NCBI GenBank assembly: GCA_017412025.1
Contig: JAFQOY010000037.1
Coordinates: forward strand, 1-32,639
Source of the DNA: Clostridia bacterium
GTDB taxonomy: Bacteria > Bacillota_A > Clostridia > Christensenellales > Aristaeellaceae
DNA: 32,639 nt
Reading direction: 5' to 3'
This document shows positions 25,182 to 32,639 of this stretch, one piece after another. A program made the position numbers and the translations under genes. Numbering within the stretch: position 1 is the stretch's first letter; every line of letters starts with the position of its first letter. Under the pieces are notes generated by a model. It saw only the letters and a program-made list of their open reading frames with translations. It made no database searches and was not told the origin of the DNA.

Positions 25182-26147
25182 ATGAAGAAGACTTCTATCC
25201 TGTTCCTCGCTCTGGCGCTCGTGCTGTGCATGGCGATTCCGATGACCTCTTCTGCCGACGTGAAGATCCCGCGCTTCATGACCGTTGGCACCGGCGCGAC
25301 CGGCGGCGCTTACTATCCCATCGGCGTGGCTCTTGCCGAAGTGCTGACCAATAACCTGGGCACCAACGCGACCGCGCAGGTCACCGGCGGCTCCCTTGAC
25401 AACCTCCGCCTGATCAACGAAGGCACCTGCGACATCGGCGTCGTGCAGGGCAACAACATGATGGACGCCTATGAGGGCACCGGCAACTACGTGGGCAACC
25501 CGTATAAGAACATCAACGCGCTCTTCGGCGGCCTGTCCAAGGGCTACTTCCAGGTTGTCGTTCTGGAGAACAGCCCGATCCAGTCCATGTCCGACCTGAT
25601 CGGCAAGAAGGTCTGCATGGGCCCGGCCGGCAACGGCGCGATCGCTGTCGCTGACCTGATCTGGGGCAAGTATGGCTTCTCCATCGACGACGTCAAGGCT
25701 TCCTACGTCGCGTATGACGACGGCATCTCTCAGCTGGAAGACGGCAACTGCGACGCCGTTGTTATCCAGGTTGCTATCCCGGCTTCCGCTATCCAGCAGC
25801 TGGCTGCCGGCGGCAAGGCCTTCCGTCTGCTGAGCGTCGACGCCGACAAGGCTGAGGAGCTCTGCGCCGAGTACGGCTACTTCGGCTACGGCCCGATCGC
25901 GACCACCGTGTATGACAACATGAAGGAAGAAGCGAACACCATGTACATCAGCAACATGGTTTCCGTCCGCGCCGACCTGGACGAGGAGATCGTCTACGAA
26001 ATGACCAAGGCTCTCTTCGAGAACATCGAGACCATTCAGAACTCTCACAAGGCGGCCAAGGGCCTGAACCTCGAGGGCGCTGTCCGCGTTTCCATCCCGA
26101 TGCATCCGGGTGCTCAGCGTTACTTCACTGAGATTGGAGCGATGTAA
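25182..26147 (+). CDS. TAXI-family TRAP transporter solute-binding protein
   Basis: A 321-residue exported receptor: signal peptide ~1-25 (ends TSSA), then the family signature MTVGTGATGGAYYPIGVALAEVL, the GGSLDNLRLINEGTCDIGVVQG segment and MSDLIGKKVCMGPAGNGA. TAXI receptors deliver organic or amino acids to a fused TRAP permease driven by an ion gradient. No lipobox cysteine is seen. AAAGGAG precedes the ATG and the permease gene follows two bases after the stop. The substrate is unknown; the neighbouring aldolase suggests a 2-keto or sugar acid. Confidence 0.93.
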   Translation: MKKTSILFLALALVLCMAIPMTSSADVKIPRFMTVGTGATGGAYYPIGVALAEVLTNNLGTNATAQVTGGSLDNLRLINEGTCDIGVVQGNNMMDAYEGTGNYVGNPYKNINALFGGLSKGYFQVVVLENSPIQSMSDLIGKKVCMGPAGNGAIAVADLIWGKYGFSIDDVKASYVAYDDGISQLEDGNCDAVVIQVAIPASAIQQLAAGGKAFRLLSVDADKAEELCAEYGYFGYGPIATTVYDNMKEEANTMYISNMVSVRADLDEEIVYEMTKALFENIETIQNSHKAAKGLNLEGAVRVSIPMHPGAQRYFTEIGAM

Positions 26148-26149
26148 TC

Positions 26150-28039
26150 ATGTCTGACCTCACCCAGACGAACATGAATCTGGATGATAAGATCCGTTCG
26201 TGGCTGATTAAAATCACATTTATCGTAACCTCCTGTATCTACATGTACACGGCCGGCTTCGGCGCGTTTGACGAGATGTTCCAGCGCTGCGTGCTGATTA
26301 CGGTCTGTGGTATTGCGGTTTTCCTCACCAAGCCCTTCACCTTCAAGGGTCAGCGCAATGCGCTGACCCGGGTGCTGGACTGGATCACGGCGGGCGGATT
26401 CTTTGCTACCGGCGCGTATATCCTCACCGTCTGGCAGGATCGCGTGAACATGACGGCGACCTCCCCTCAGACGGACGTCATCATGGGCACGCTGATGATC
26501 GGCCTGCTGATGCTTGCCACCTATAAGACGACGGGCTGGCCTCTGGTCATTACCTGCATCGTGTTTCTGGTGTATGCGCTGGTCGGCCCGTATCTCCCGG
26601 ACATCATTGCTCACCGCGGTGAGACTTGGGCGCGCACCTCTTCGTTCATGTATGTGTCCACCGTCAGCATCTTCGGCGTTCCGGCCGGTATCGCGGGCAC
26701 GTACATCATCTGTTTTGTCATCTTCGGCTGCTTCCTGGAGACCTTCGGCGCAGGCCAGTGGTTCGTTGACGTGGCGTATGCCGGTACCGGCCGCTTCCGC
26801 GGCGGCCCGGCGAAGACGGCCATCGCTTCCAGCGCGCTGATGGGCATGATTTCCGGTTCTCCGGCGGCGAACGTCGTCACCACCGGCACCTTCACCATCC
26901 CGCTGATGAAGCGCATGGGCTATAAGCCGCACATCGCCGGCGCGGTTGAGGCTGTCGCCTCCACCGGCGGCATGTTCACCCCGCCGATCATGGGCGCCGC
27001 GGCGTTCATGATGGCCGAGTTCCTGAGCAAGAGCTATTCCGAAATCGCTGTTGCTGCGATCGTTCCGGCTGTGCTGTATTACCTCTCTGCGATGATGGTC
27101 GTCGACTCCATCGCCGTGAAGGAGCACCTGCTGGGTATCCCGGCTGATGAGCTTCCGTCCGTCAAGCAGGTGATGAAGGAGCGCGGCCAGATGGGTCTGC
27201 CGATCGTCTTCATCATCGCGGTCATCATGATCGGCTGGAGCCCGATGAAGTCCGCCTTCTGGGCGACCGTCCTCACGCTCGTCGTTGCCTTCTTCAAGAA
27301 GGCGACCCGACCGACCCTGCGCACCATCCTGGAGGCGCTGGAGTCCGGCACCAAGAGCGTCATGAGCATCGCGATTTCCTGCGCGGCTGCAGGCATCATC
27401 GTCGGCGTCATCTCCATGACCGGTCTGGCGACCAAGCTCAGCTACACGCTCATGAACATCTCCGGCGGCAACCTCTACGTTGCGGCCATCCTGACCGCGG
27501 CCATCACCATCATCCTGGGCTGCGGCATGCCGCCGACGCCGACCTACGTCATCCTGGCGACGGTTCTGGTCAATCCGCTGGTTCAGATGGGCGCTTCCCC
27601 GCTGGCAGCGCACATGTTCATCTTCATGTTCGCCAGCGTCGGCGCGCTGACCCCGCCGGTCGCCATCACGGCGTATACCGCGGCGGCGATCGCCAAGGCG
27701 AATCCGAACAAGACCGGCTTTGCAGCATTCCGTATGGGTCTGGTGGCGTACATCATCCCGTTCATCTTCCTGCTCAGCCCGCAGCTGCTCATGCAGGGCG
27801 CTGCGATGGAGGTGCTCCTCGCCGTTGTGACCTCTGTCATCGGCGTACTGTGCCTCACCGGTGCGATTGAGGGCTACATGTTCAAGTATTGGAGCCCGGT
27901 CAGCCGCATCATGCTGGCGGTTGCTGCGCTGTGCACGCTCATCCCGGGCAGCGTGACCGACCTGGTCGGTCTGGCGCTGATTGTGATTGGCTTTGCGCTT
28001 GACAGGATGATCTTCAGGCCCGGCCCCAAAGAAGCGTAA
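26150..28039 (+). CDS. TRAP transporter permease, fused 4TM/12TM (TAXI type)
   Basis: A 629-residue membrane protein. The N-terminal part (~1-190) corresponds to the small DctQ-like subunit and the remainder to DctM. The conserved DctM stretch GMISGSPAANVVTTGTFTIP, then GAVEAVASTGGMFTPPIMGA, and a second pseudo-symmetric copy ILGCGMPPTPTYVILA plus VGALTPPVAITAYTAAAIA are intact. Such fused permeases pair with TAXI receptors to import organic acids with sodium or protons. It is translationally coupled to the receptor gene and followed by a strong terminator. Confidence 0.95.
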   Translation: MSDLTQTNMNLDDKIRSWLIKITFIVTSCIYMYTAGFGAFDEMFQRCVLITVCGIAVFLTKPFTFKGQRNALTRVLDWITAGGFFATGAYILTVWQDRVNMTATSPQTDVIMGTLMIGLLMLATYKTTGWPLVITCIVFLVYALVGPYLPDIIAHRGETWARTSSFMYVSTVSIFGVPAGIAGTYIICFVIFGCFLETFGAGQWFVDVAYAGTGRFRGGPAKTAIASSALMGMISGSPAANVVTTGTFTIPLMKRMGYKPHIAGAVEAVASTGGMFTPPIMGAAAFMMAEFLSKSYSEIAVAAIVPAVLYYLSAMMVVDSIAVKEHLLGIPADELPSVKQVMKERGQMGLPIVFIIAVIMIGWSPMKSAFWATVLTLVVAFFKKATRPTLRTILEALESGTKSVMSIAISCAAAGIIVGVISMTGLATKLSYTLMNISGGNLYVAAILTAAITIILGCGMPPTPTYVILATVLVNPLVQMGASPLAAHMFIFMFASVGALTPPVAITAYTAAAIAKANPNKTGFAAFRMGLVAYIIPFIFLLSPQLLMQGAAMEVLLAVVTSVIGVLCLTGAIEGYMFKYWSPVSRIMLAVAALCTLIPGSVTDLVGLALIVIGFALDRMIFRPGPKEA

Positions 28040-28059
28040 TCCCCTCTCATTCTCCTGAT

Positions 28060-28109
28060 AAAGAAAAGAGTCTGTGCTGCCTGGCAGATCACAGACTCTT
28101 TTCTTTTTT
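28060..28109 (+). terminator. Terminator of the TAXI-TRAP operon
   Basis: A perfect 17-bp stem (28060-28076 with 28090-28106) with a 13-base loop and a T-rich tail; the left arm is A-rich, so it could act on both strands. Confidence 0.95.
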
Positions 28110-28127
28110 CCGGTTTGTTTGCTCTGC

Positions 28128-28155
28128 TTGCGCGCACAGCGGAATCTGATATAAT
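28128..28155 (+). promoter_or_regulatory. Promoter of the AraC-family regulator gene
   Basis: TTGCGC (28128-28133), 16 bases, TATAAT (28150-28155) preceded by TGA (extended -10). Confidence 0.65.
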
Positions 28156-28188
28156 GGGTATAGAGACTATGCAGGGGAGGGAAGAGCG

Positions 28189-29049
28189 GTGTTATGCTTT
28201 TTGCCGGAGACGGATATCTGCATCGTGCATCGCCGGGATGCGGCCAGACAATACATGTCTCCGGGCGCGCAGATCAAGAAGCCGCATTTTCACAATCAGG
28301 TGGAGCTGATCATGTGTCTTGGCGGACATGCCTCCTTTTCCATTGCAGGTATGGAGTACAGGATTGAAGAGGGCGATATCCTGTGTGTGAGCAATATGGA
28401 AAGCCACTGCATCACCTCGCACAGCGCGGGATATGAGCGGTATATGGCGCGCTTTTCCAACGAGGCGCTCTCCACGCTGATTCATGACCCGCTGCTGCTG
28501 TCCATATTCAAGCAGAGGCCGGAGGGCTTCTGCCATCTGTATCGCTGTCAGGCGGAGGAGATCATCCATTACCGCCATATGCTGGATATGATGAAGCAGG
28601 AATACCGCAGACAGCAGCCTTACTGGCAGGAATTGATCATGTCCGGCATGCGCAATATCCTCGTGCATATGTACAGGAACAATCCGGACGCCTTCCCCGG
28701 CGTGCGCAAGCAGGCGGGACAGATGGTGATCTTTGATATCCAGAATTACATCGAGTCGCATCTTGAGCAGCCGCTGACGCTTGAGGCGGTGGCCAGGCAG
28801 TTCTTTATCAGCAAGTTTTATCTGAGCCACCGTTTTTCCGCCGTCACAGGCTATACGTTCAAGGAATATGTGGTCATGGCGCGGCTTGCGCGCGCAAAGG
28901 ATCTGCTGCTCCATTCGGACAGCGAAATTCAGGCGATTGCATCTGCCGTGGGGCTTTCCAGTGCGTCGCACTTCATCCGCCTGTTCAAGCGCAGCGAGGG
29001 CATATCGCCGCTGCAGTACCGCAACCGATCCAGAAAGCAGAATACATAA
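28189..29049 (+). CDS. AraC-family transcriptional regulator with cupin sensor
   Basis: A 286-residue regulator. The N-terminal cupin sensor contains PHFHNQVELIMCLGGHASFSI and YRIEEGDILCVSNMESH; the C-terminal double helix-turn-helix (~183-283) contains LTLEAVARQFFISKFYLSHRF and IASAVGLSSASHFIRLFKR. The start is GTG at 28189 with GGGGAGG about nine bases upstream. Cupin-type AraC proteins usually bind a sugar or small metabolite and activate nearby genes. It could control the TRAP operon before it, the convergent amidohydrolase, or the esterase at 30362; the sequence does not decide. Confidence 0.9.
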   Translation: MLCFLPETDICIVHRRDAARQYMSPGAQIKKPHFHNQVELIMCLGGHASFSIAGMEYRIEEGDILCVSNMESHCITSHSAGYERYMARFSNEALSTLIHDPLLLSIFKQRPEGFCHLYRCQAEEIIHYRHMLDMMKQEYRRQQPYWQELIMSGMRNILVHMYRNNPDAFPGVRKQAGQMVIFDIQNYIESHLEQPLTLEAVARQFFISKFYLSHRFSAVTGYTFKEYVVMARLARAKDLLLHSDSEIQAIASAVGLSSASHFIRLFKRSEGISPLQYRNRSRKQNT

Positions 29050-29053
29050 GAAT

Positions 29054-29081
29054 GCCGGCGCTCCCTGCGGGGAGCGCCGGC
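29054..29081. terminator. Shared terminator between convergent araC-type and amidohydrolase genes
   Basis: A perfect 12-bp stem (29054-29065 with 29070-29081), 4-base loop, in the 41-base gap between the two stop codons. T-tracts are weak on both sides. Confidence 0.7.
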
Positions 29082-29090
29082 GCATTGCGT

Positions 29091-30107
29091 TTATTTGATC
29101 CGTTTGAGAATTCGCAGCGCATTTTTGTAGCGCAGCGCATCCTTCTGTTCTTCGGGAATCTGCAGCGCGTCGATGTCCGCCAGCGTGCGGCGGACATAGC
29201 CGAAGCCGTCTTCCGGATCGAAGGGCAGATCGCTTGCAAAGACCATGTTCTCCACGCCGAAGAAGTTGATGGCGCATTCGATTGCGGCGCGGCTGCCGAA
29301 CGTGGCGCAGTCCGCTGTGAAGCGGCGGAACTGATCGATCTGCTTTTTGCCCTTGATGGGGCTGTCGGTCAGGCGCTGCATGTCGGGCGCGGTGCGCGTG
29401 CCGTAGAGCTTCAGGCCGTTTTCAAGCCGCCCTTCCTCCATCGGCAGCATGCCGCCTGCGTGGTGGAGCACGATATTCAGCTTCGGGCAGCGCTCAAAAA
29501 CGCCCGAATAGACCAGACGGGAGGCGGCCATGGTCGTCTCAATCGGCCACATCATCGTCCACCAGAGCTCGTAGCGCTCAAGCTCCTCGTCTTTGTAATA
29601 GGGCTGCCTGAACGTGCGCGCCGGATGAACCCAGAGGATGGCGTCAAGGTCGTTGAGCGTGTGATAGAGCTTGTAGAATTCCTCGCTGTCCACGGCGCGT
29701 CCGTCCTGGTTGGTAAAGATCTGCGCGCCGGCTGCGCCCAGCTGTGTAATGGCGTATTCGGCCTCGCGGCTGGCCTTGTCCAGATCGTCAAGCGGCAGCA
29801 CGGCGACAAAGCTGGGGAATTTGTCCGGATACTTCTGGCAGAGGTCGTAGAATGCCTCGTTTGCGGAGCGGGCGAGCTGCGCCGTGTGCTCCGGCGCGAC
29901 AAGCTGCTCGACGTTCGGGCTGACGATACAGGGGATTTGCTGATAGCCCTCGAACGTGTCCATCAGACGCAGGCGGTAGGAGAGGTCGCTCATCGCGGGC
30001 ATTTTCCGCGCGCGGGTGAGCATGTGCGCGCTGCCGCCCAGGCTGATCACCTTGTCGTAGAATTCCGGCGGGAGATAATGGTTGAACATATCGATGGATC
30101 TTGGCAT
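29091..30107 (-). CDS. ACMSD-like amidohydrolase_2 family hydrolase or decarboxylase
   Basis: A 338-residue TIM-barrel protein. Metal ligands recognised: H10 in FNHYLP, H161 in ILWVHPAR, H215/H216 in VLHHAGGM and D293 in ASDLPFDPED. The first His of the usual HxH is Phe (D-M-F-N-H), a variation found in some ACMSD-related proteins, so the metal site would have one ligand fewer. Relatives decarboxylate aromatic acids (ACMSD, resorcylate and vanillate-type enzymes) or hydrolyse lactones. There is no signal peptide. GGAGG precedes the ATG at 30107. It stands alone on the minus strand. The substrate is unknown, though an aryl acid would fit the cluster at 1660-9237. Confidence 0.85.
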   Translation of the reverse strand: MPRSIDMFNHYLPPEFYDKVISLGGSAHMLTRARKMPAMSDLSYRLRLMDTFEGYQQIPCIVSPNVEQLVAPEHTAQLARSANEAFYDLCQKYPDKFPSFVAVLPLDDLDKASREAEYAITQLGAAGAQIFTNQDGRAVDSEEFYKLYHTLNDLDAILWVHPARTFRQPYYKDEELERYELWWTMMWPIETTMAASRLVYSGVFERCPKLNIVLHHAGGMLPMEEGRLENGLKLYGTRTAPDMQRLTDSPIKGKKQIDQFRRFTADCATFGSRAAIECAINFFGVENMVFASDLPFDPEDGFGYVRRTLADIDALQIPEEQKDALRYKNALRILKRIK

Positions 30108-30155
30108 AAGGTATACCTCCGTACAATATCGACAATACCGGCAGGATATAACCCT

Positions 30156-30184
30156 ATTATAATGGAAAGGGTGAACTGGCGTAA
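30156..30184 (-). promoter_or_regulatory. Promoter of the ACMSD-like gene
   Basis: On the minus strand TATAAT (30161-30156) with TTACGC 17 bases upstream (30184-30179). The -35 is the same as the alternative -35 of the TAXI promoter. Confidence 0.5.
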
Positions 30185-30280
30185 ATATGGCGCGGTGTGA
30201 TGGACAAGCATTGCGGATTGAACAGCAAAAACTGAATATTCTTAAATGGAACAGCCCGGCTGTCTGTTTTGAAATACGGG

Positions 30281-30309
30281 TTTACTTCATCGCGCAGTCG
30301 TGATAAGAT
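30281..30309 (+). promoter_or_regulatory. Promoter of the exported tandem-esterase gene
   Basis: TTTACT (30281-30286), 17 bases, TAAGAT (30304-30309) preceded by TGA (extended -10). The rest of the gap 30185-30280 shows nothing else recognisable. Confidence 0.55.
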
Positions 30310-30361
30310 GAAAAAGATCAGCTGTGACAGCAACATCACGGGAAACGGGGGATATATGCCA

Positions 30362-32639
30362 ATGAGATATGGAAAACTGCTGCTTGCTGCGCTTGTGCTG
30401 CTGTGCCTGCTTGCAGGGACGGGCGCGTGTATGGCGGAGCAGGGCGCTGCCGATTACGAGGTGCTCCTTCCGAAGGGATACGACGAACAGGAGCAGCGAT
30501 ACCCTGTCGTCTATCTGCTGCCGCAGAATGGATATGCGGCGGATGACAGCGGCATTGCGGAAAAGCTATCGGGCGAGATGGCTGCTGGAAACTGCGCGCC
30601 GATGATCATTGTACGCCCCGCGTTTGAGCCCGGCATGGACCTTCATGAGGCGATCCGCGTGCTTGCAGGGAATGTGGACGCGCAGTACAGGACGATTGCG
30701 GACAGGGCGCACCGCGTGCTGATGGGCACGGGAACGGGAGGCTATCTTTCCTATCTTCTTGGCCTCACGCAGATGGACAGGAAAATCAGGCCGGTCAGGG
30801 ACGGCGGCCTGTTTGACTGCATTGTCAGCATACGCGGCGATTTTGTCAGCGAAGAGAATCCCTGGTACGCCGTATACGGCGACATGCACGATATGATGGA
30901 AGACATGAAGCTGAGCAGTCCGGATGTATTCAACGGGTTTTACACATACATCGACGCGCCTGTTGATGATCCGCTGACGAACATGCGGGGATCCACGAAC
31001 GACATTGGCGCGCTGTTTATCGGCTTTGGCACAGGCAGCGCCGCCCACGAGTATACCGTGCGTCCGGGCGGTTTTGACGACGGCTTCCTCAGCGAATCCG
31101 TGCTCCGCGCTGCCGACAGGCTGACAAGGCGCATGTTCCCGCAGGAGGCGAGGCAGGAGAAACCGGCGGAGGAGCCGATTGCCGCTGATGAAACGCCGGT
31201 CACGGACGGCGATTTCCAGAAGATTGAGCTGATGGGCGACTGGAAATTCATGTATATGGGCGAGGGGGCGGTCGATGATCCGGCTTTGCTGACGAAGGAG
31301 ACGACGGCAGACTGGACAGTTGTCCGTCCTGCCGCCGGACACTGGACGAAGGGATACGGCAACATCGGCGATCAGAACGTGCTGTCCGTCTATGGCGAAG
31401 ACTATTTCGACTTTTTCATCACCGGGAACGGCTATTACGTCAAGACGTTTGAGCTGCCGCAGAGCTTTGACGCGCAGCAGTTGATCCTTTCTGTCGGATA
31501 TGTGGACGATCGCTGCGAGGTGTATCTCAACGGCGTACGCGTCGGCTCGACGGGCATGGATGAAAAGGGGCTGCCGACCGGCGAGACAACCTGGGCGGTG
31601 CACAGCCTGTTTGAGGTTGATCCGGCCATTCTGGTACGCGGCGGGGAGAATACGCTCGTTGTACGCGCATACAACGATCTGCCCTATGGCGCAGGCGGCT
31701 GGTACGGCGGCCCTGTCGGGCTTTACAGCTCGGCTGCGTATGAGCAGCTGTATGGCGGCGGCGCATCCGACCGCTTCTATGAGGAGACGTTTGAATCCGA
31801 ATATGCCGCCAGAGCGAAGATCGAGCAGGGGCCGATTGAGAACGAATATCTGATCTATCTGCCGGAGGGATACCATGAGTCAAGCCGGCGCTATCCGACG
31901 GTGTATATGCTCCATCAGTTTAACAGCGACCACACGTCCTACCGGATCGACAGGGTCAACGAGCTCTTTGATCAGGGCGCTGCTATGGGCCTGTTTGACG
32001 AGATGATCGTCGTCATCCCCAACAGCACCGGTGACAGCTGGTGGGCAGGAGACTGGGAGAAGATGATCACCGAGGAGCTGGTTCCTGCGATCGACGCGAA
32101 ATACCGCACCATCCGCGACGCGCGCTATCGTCTGACGGCGGGATGCTCGATGGGCGGACAGGGCGCGATGGCCGTCGCCCTGCGCAATCCGGATCTGTTC
32201 AGCGGCGCGGTCAGCTTCTTTGGTGCGTTCAGCTACGGCGGCATGAGCAATCCGAACGTCATCGCTTCTACGGAGTCTGCCGAGTACATGGATTCCTTCT
32301 CGCTTTACTTCATCTGCGGCAATCAGGATTCCTATGGATTCGGCGTGCCGGCGATTGAGCTGAACCAGAAGCTTGAGAAGATGGGCGTGAACCACCGGTT
32401 CTTCATCGATAATGGCGGACACGATGGGCATTTCTATCTGCCCAACTTCATGGATGCGTTCAGCTATGTGCGTATGGACATGTATCATGCGGACGACGGC
32501 GTTTTGTCCGTGATGAGCGGATCTGTCTCCTGCAGCGGCAGCGCCGTGCATGCGGACGTGTCCGTCGGTGAGGATGTTTCGAAGTACTTTTATACGATTC
32601 CGGATTCTGCATACACAAAGGACCGCAATCCGTCTTTGA
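30362..32639 (+). CDS. Large exported multidomain esterase (pseudo-esterase + GH2-like beta-sandwich + active esterase), 3'-truncated by window edge
   Basis: The frame stays open from the ATG at 30362 (in-frame alternative 30356, GGGGG upstream) to the last base: at least 759 codons and no stop. Order: signal peptide (~1-25); an alpha/beta-hydrolase domain (~32-265) starting YEVLLPKGYDEQEQRYPVVYLL; a jelly-roll like GH2 sugar-binding domains (~283-452; GDWKFMY, CEVYLNGVRVG, GENTLVVRAYND); and a second esterase domain (~493-700) starting EYLIYLPEGYHESSRRYPTVYML. The second has an intact triad: S596 in GCSMGG, D656 in GNQDS and H687 in GGHDGH. In the first domain the matching motif is GTGTGG, with Gly at the serine position (G124). 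The fold is that of CE1/Fes-type esterases acting on acetylated or feruloylated polysaccharides. The target is unknown. Confidence 0.88.
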   Translation, partial: MRYGKLLLAALVLLCLLAGTGACMAEQGAADYEVLLPKGYDEQEQRYPVVYLLPQNGYAADDSGIAEKLSGEMAAGNCAPMIIVRPAFEPGMDLHEAIRVLAGNVDAQYRTIADRAHRVLMGTGTGGYLSYLLGLTQMDRKIRPVRDGGLFDCIVSIRGDFVSEENPWYAVYGDMHDMMEDMKLSSPDVFNGFYTYIDAPVDDPLTNMRGSTNDIGALFIGFGTGSAAHEYTVRPGGFDDGFLSESVLRAADRLTRRMFPQEARQEKPAEEPIAADETPVTDGDFQKIELMGDWKFMYMGEGAVDDPALLTKETTADWTVVRPAAGHWTKGYGNIGDQNVLSVYGEDYFDFFITGNGYYVKTFELPQSFDAQQLILSVGYVDDRCEVYLNGVRVGSTGMDEKGLPTGETTWAVHSLFEVDPAILVRGGENTLVVRAYNDLPYGAGGWYGGPVGLYSSAAYEQLYGGGASDRFYEETFESEYAARAKIEQGPIENEYLIYLPEGYHESSRRYPTVYMLHQFNSDHTSYRIDRVNELFDQGAAMGLFDEMIVVIPNSTGDSWWAGDWEKMITEELVPAIDAKYRTIRDARYRLTAGCSMGGQGAMAVALRNPDLFSGAVSFFGAFSYGGMSNPNVIASTESAEYMDSFSLYFICGNQDSYGFGVPAIELNQKLEKMGVNHRFFIDNGGHDGHFYLPNFMDAFSYVRMDMYHADDGVLSVMSGSVSCSGSAVHADVSVGEDVSKYFYTIPDSAYTKDRNPSL

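Noticed and set aside
30369..30605. Short plus-strand ORF at the start of the tandem-esterase region
   Set aside because: It is in a different frame from the long open frame starting at 30362, which has a signal peptide and two esterase domains. The ORFs at 31500-31853 and 32041-32358 are likewise shadows.

Overview
The window looks like chromosomal DNA from a moderately GC-rich (GC-rich third codon positions), low-oxygen-adapted member of the Clostridia/Firmicutes, probably a gut commensal. Supporting signs are strong AGGAGG-type ribosome binding sites, consensus sigma-A promoters, ferredoxin-linked 2-oxoacid metabolism, a ROK/NanE/NanA sialic acid pathway, a BspA-like surface protein and a secreted flavin reductase. 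I cannot name the species. No tRNA, rRNA, insertion sequence or integrase was seen.

Layout. 1-661: C-terminal end of a fibronectin-III/leucine-rich-repeat surface protein. 662-1659: no protein gene, but a short CRISPR array (four full 28-bp repeats plus a truncated one) with its own near-consensus promoter and a terminator, followed by dispersed hairpin repeats; no cas gene is in the window. 1660-9237 (minus): an aryl-acid/2-oxoacid cluster, in transcription order acyl-CoA synthetase, sodium:solute symporter, indolepyruvate:ferredoxin oxidoreductase (iorA, iorB), phenylacetate-CoA ligase (paaK) and an ACT-domain protein. 9425-11171 (plus): a metal-dependent amidohydrolase and a SASA-type esterase. 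11395-13146: an exported FMN/FAD reductase of the fumarate/urocanate reductase family whose visible active-site residues look like urocanate reductase.

13251-20887: a sialic acid locus arranged around a divergent promoter. A GntR/FCD regulator, nanE and nanK run on the minus strand. A sugar-binding protein, two ABC permeases, nanA and an SGNH esterase run on the plus strand. Together they would import sialic acid, possibly de-acetylate it, cleave it to ManNAc, phosphorylate it and epimerise it to GlcNAc-6-P; no ABC ATPase is present. 21023-22306: a CLC-family anion transporter with features of the fluoride-exporting branch.

22536-28039: a LacI-family regulator divergent from a DHDPS/NAL-superfamily aldolase and a TAXI-type TRAP transporter. 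At least four CAAACG/TGCAAA-type palindromes lie in the control region, so this looks like an inducible uptake-and-cleavage system for an unknown 2-keto or sugar acid. 28189-29049: an AraC-family regulator. 29091-30107 (minus): an ACMSD-like amidohydrolase/decarboxylase. 30362 to the window end: a large exported protein with a serine-less esterase domain, a GH2-like beta-sandwich and an intact esterase domain; it has no stop inside the window.

The most notable items are the UrdA-like reductase (possible imidazole propionate production), the isolated CRISPR array whose repeat fits Cas6 processing exactly, the multi-operator LacI/TAXI-TRAP/aldolase module, and the tandem live/dead esterase.
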